Source of the DNA: Erythrobacter sp. EC-HK427
Lineage (GTDB): Bacteria; Pseudomonadota; Alphaproteobacteria; Sphingomonadales; Sphingomonadaceae
NCBI RefSeq assembly: GCF_902498745.1
Contig: NZ_LR701479.1
Location: forward strand, 1,430,292 to 1,494,291
Reading direction: 5' to 3'
DNA: 64,000 nucleotides
A program made the translations under genes and the position numbers. The notes below the pieces were generated by a model. It was not told the origin of the DNA. It was given only the letters and a program-made list of their open reading frames with translations, and searched no databases. Positions 62,031 through 64,000 of this stretch are shown here, piece after piece. How positions within the stretch are numbered: the stretch's first letter is position 1; the number at the start of each line of letters is the position of its first letter.

Positions 62031-63874
62031 GCACTTTGCGCACCGCCGCTTTGGTCGGCAATCCCAATGCGGGCAAATCCGCCCTGTTCAACGCGCTGAC
62101 CGGCGCGCGGCAGAAGATCGCCAACTATCCCGGCGTCACGGTGGAGCGCAAAGCGGGCCGCATGGTGATGCCGAGCGGCGAGCCGGTGGAGCTGCTCGAT
62201 CTGCCCGGCTCCTATTCGCTCGATTCCTCCAGCCCGGACGAGGAAGTGACGCGGCAGGTTGTGACCGGCGAGTTTGCCGGGCAAGCGCAGCCGGACTTGC
62301 TGGTGATCGTGCTCGATGCGGCGAACCTCGAGCAGCATCTGGTCTTCGCGCAGGAAGTAATCGCCTTGGGCCGACCGACGGTGGCGGCGCTCAACATGGT
62401 CGATCTGGCCGAGCGCGATGGTTTGGCGATTGACGCTGACGCTTTGGCCGATGCGCTGGGCGTACCAGTCGTGCCGACAGTCGCGGTGCGGCGCAAGGGG
62501 CTCGACGCGCTGGCCGCCGCCATGGCCGATGCGCATTCGCAAGACCTCTCGCAGCGCCACGAAGTCGCCGCGCTCACCCTGCCCGAACGGCGGCTGGCGG
62601 CGCGCAATATCGCCAAGGGCGCGGTGTTGTCTGAAAGCGGCGAGCGCAAGCTGCACGCCAGTCTCGACAAGGTGCTGCTGCACCCGTGGCTTGGCCCGCT
62701 TATCCTTTTCGCCCTGCTGTTCGTGGTGTTCCAGGCGGTGTTCGCTTGGGCTGACCCGCTGATCGGCGCCATCGAAGGTCTGGCCGAAGGCGTAAGCGGC
62801 GCGGTGGTGTCCGCCATGCCGGAGAGCTTCCTGCGCGATCTTATCACCGAAGGCGTGATTGCCGGGGTCGGCTCGGTCGTGGTGTTCCTGCCGCAGATCA
62901 TCATTCTCTTCACTTTCATCCTCGTGATGGAGCAGTCGGGTTACATGGCCCGCGCCGCCTTCATTATGGACCGCCTGATGGCGTATGTCGGCCTGTCGGG
63001 CCGCAGCTTTATCCCGCTCCTCTCCAGCTTCGCCTGCGCCATTCCGGGCATCATGGCGACCCGCAGCATCGCCGATCCGAAAGACCGGCTGACCACCATC
63101 CTGATTGCCCCGCTGATGACCTGTTCGGCGCGGTTGCCGGTCTACACCGTCATCATCGCCGCAGTCATCCCGGCGACGAGTGTGGGCGGCGGCATCGGTT
63201 TGCAGGGCCTCGTCCTGTTCGGCCTGTATATCGCCGGAATTATCGGCGCGATGCTGGTCGCGCTGGTGCTGCGGATGACCGCCACCAAGGGCGCGGCGAG
63301 CGGGTTCATCATGGAAATGCCCAAATACCAGTGGCCGCCCCTGCGCGATCTGCTGATCGGCCTGTGGCAGCGCGCCTGGGTCTTCCTTCGCCGTGCGGGC
63401 ACGATCATCTTTGCCGCGACCGTTATCCTGTGGCTGCTCCTCACTTTCCCCAAGGCCGAACCGGGCGAGAGCCAGCTCGACGCCTCCGCCGCCGGACATA
63501 TCGCCAGCTTCATGCAGCCCGCTTTCGAGCCGATCGGCTTCCAGCGCGAGATGACGCTGGCGCTGGTGCCCGCAATGGCGGCACGCGAAGTGGCGGTGGC
63601 CTCGCTCGCCACAACCTATGCGGTGGATGCAGGCGACGAGGCGGAGACCGAACTCGCCCTGCGCGACCAGATCGCCGCACGCTGGAGCCTGCCGACCGCG
63701 CTCGCTTTCCTCGCCTGGTTCATCTTCGCCCCGCAATGCCTCAGCACTATTGCGGTAGCGCGGCGCGAGACCAACGGGTGGAAATGGCCGCTGGTGATGG
63801 TGGGGTATCTGTTCGCCTTGGCCTATGTGTTTGCGGGACTGACCTATTGGGCGGCTGTGGGGCTGGGGCTTTAG
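62027..63874 (+). CDS. feoB: Ferrous iron transport protein B
   Basis: The 615-residue protein has the N-terminal G domain (about 1-165): G1 GNPNAGKSALFN, G3 DLPGSYSL, G4 NMVD. A membrane part of about eight to ten helices follows with the conserved core GYMARAAFIMDRLMAYVGLSGRSFIPLLSSFACAIPGIMATR and TCSARLPVYTVIIAA (Gate-type). It imports Fe2+. It is on the short side for FeoB because the loop after the G domain is small. The GTG start overlaps feoA, and no feoC follows. Confidence 0.96.
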   Translation: MSTLRTAALVGNPNAGKSALFNALTGARQKIANYPGVTVERKAGRMVMPSGEPVELLDLPGSYSLDSSSPDEEVTRQVVTGEFAGQAQPDLLVIVLDAANLEQHLVFAQEVIALGRPTVAALNMVDLAERDGLAIDADALADALGVPVVPTVAVRRKGLDALAAAMADAHSQDLSQRHEVAALTLPERRLAARNIAKGAVLSESGERKLHASLDKVLLHPWLGPLILFALLFVVFQAVFAWADPLIGAIEGLAEGVSGAVVSAMPESFLRDLITEGVIAGVGSVVVFLPQIIILFTFILVMEQSGYMARAAFIMDRLMAYVGLSGRSFIPLLSSFACAIPGIMATRSIADPKDRLTTILIAPLMTCSARLPVYTVIIAAVIPATSVGGGIGLQGLVLFGLYIAGIIGAMLVALVLRMTATKGAASGFIMEMPKYQWPPLRDLLIGLWQRAWVFLRRAGTIIFAATVILWLLLTFPKAEPGESQLDASAAGHIASFMQPAFEPIGFQREMTLALVPAMAAREVAVASLATTYAVDAGDEAETELALRDQIAARWSLPTALAFLAWFIFAPQCLSTIAVARRETNGWKWPLVMVGYLFALAYVFAGLTYWAAVGLGL

Positions 63875-64000
63875 GTTTTTGCGCTCGCAGAGGCGCAGAG
63901 GCGCGGAGAGGTGGTGCTTGCGGCGAAGCCGCTCTCAACATGAGAGCTATCCGCTGGCGGCGAGGTAATCGGTTTTGTCCGGCTCCGCCGACGGCAAAAA
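63875..64000. other. Non-coding tail with short G-rich repeats
   Basis: The 126 bases after feoB hold no supported gene. A GAGGCGCAGAGGCGCGGAGAG run (near 63891-63911) is a short direct-repeat element of the kind often scattered between genes. No terminator hairpin with a T run was found for feoB within the window. Confidence 0.4.

Noticed and set aside
60539-63736. A 1065-codon open frame antisense to feoB, coq9 and the ankyrin gene
   Set aside because: It is a shadow frame of high-GC codon use: no family features, rich in Arg/His/Gly low complexity, and it crosses several well supported genes on the other strand.

Overview
The window looks like a chromosomal segment of an alphaproteobacterium, most likely of the order Sphingomonadales, family Erythrobacteraceae. 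This is inferred from high GC, three TonB-dependent receptors including a very large Xanthomonas/Caulobacter-type one, a chromosomal VirB cluster beside ppk, COQ9, and an EipA (DUF1134) protein. No database search was possible.

Layout. 1-4.7 kb: 3' end of secE, nusG, a CPBP membrane protease on the opposite strand, rplK-rplA, a secreted cysteine-repeat protein and a small outer-membrane beta-barrel. 4.7-10.9 kb: a minus-strand run folD, Baeyer-Villiger-type monooxygenase, CinA-like protein, DUF2339 membrane protein. 11-15.1 kb: two secreted unknowns, a TonB-dependent receptor and a DksA/TraR zinc-finger protein. 15.2-26.9 kb: ppx and ppk, downstream of a compact type IV secretion operon (virB1-2-3-4-6-9-10-11, without virB5, virB7, virB8 or virD4). 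27-33 kb: a secreted TPR protein, a beta-helix-like lipoprotein, a TonB receptor and an orphan PhoB-like regulator with a degenerate receiver; two Pho-box-like sites lie between the TPR and lipoprotein genes.

33-45.4 kb is a beta-glucan utilisation locus: flavin-dependent halogenase, 1053-residue TonB receptor, GH16 lipoprotein, LacI regulator, MFS transporter, GH3 lipoprotein and a GluP/FucP-type sugar transporter. Operator-like palindromes sharing a GAACGTTC core lie upstream of the receptor and the GH3 gene. The likely flow is receptor import of oligosaccharide, GH16 and GH3 hydrolysis, then glucose uptake by the MFS carriers.

45.5-48 kb: a secreted caspase-like protease with two PPC domains and an EF-hand loop, plus a PPC-only partner. 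48-52.9 kb: glycine cleavage operon gcvT-gcvH-gcvPA-gcvPB behind a tandem glycine riboswitch. 53.1 kb: tRNA-Ser(GCU). 53.4-60.3 kb: eipA-like gene, aromatic aminotransferase, small protein, GNAT acetyltransferase, then a minus-strand run SCO, YcgN, YgjP-like, membrane protein, ribD, ribE. 60.4-63.9 kb: ankyrin protein, coq9 and a Fur-box-preceded feoA-feoB pair.

The points most worth a second look are the cysteine pentapeptide-repeat protein, the Pho-box lipoprotein/receptor module with its pseudo-receiver regulator, the EF-hand orthocaspase with its PPC partner, the halogenase in a glucan locus with its operators, and the reduced type IV secretion system beside the polyphosphate genes.
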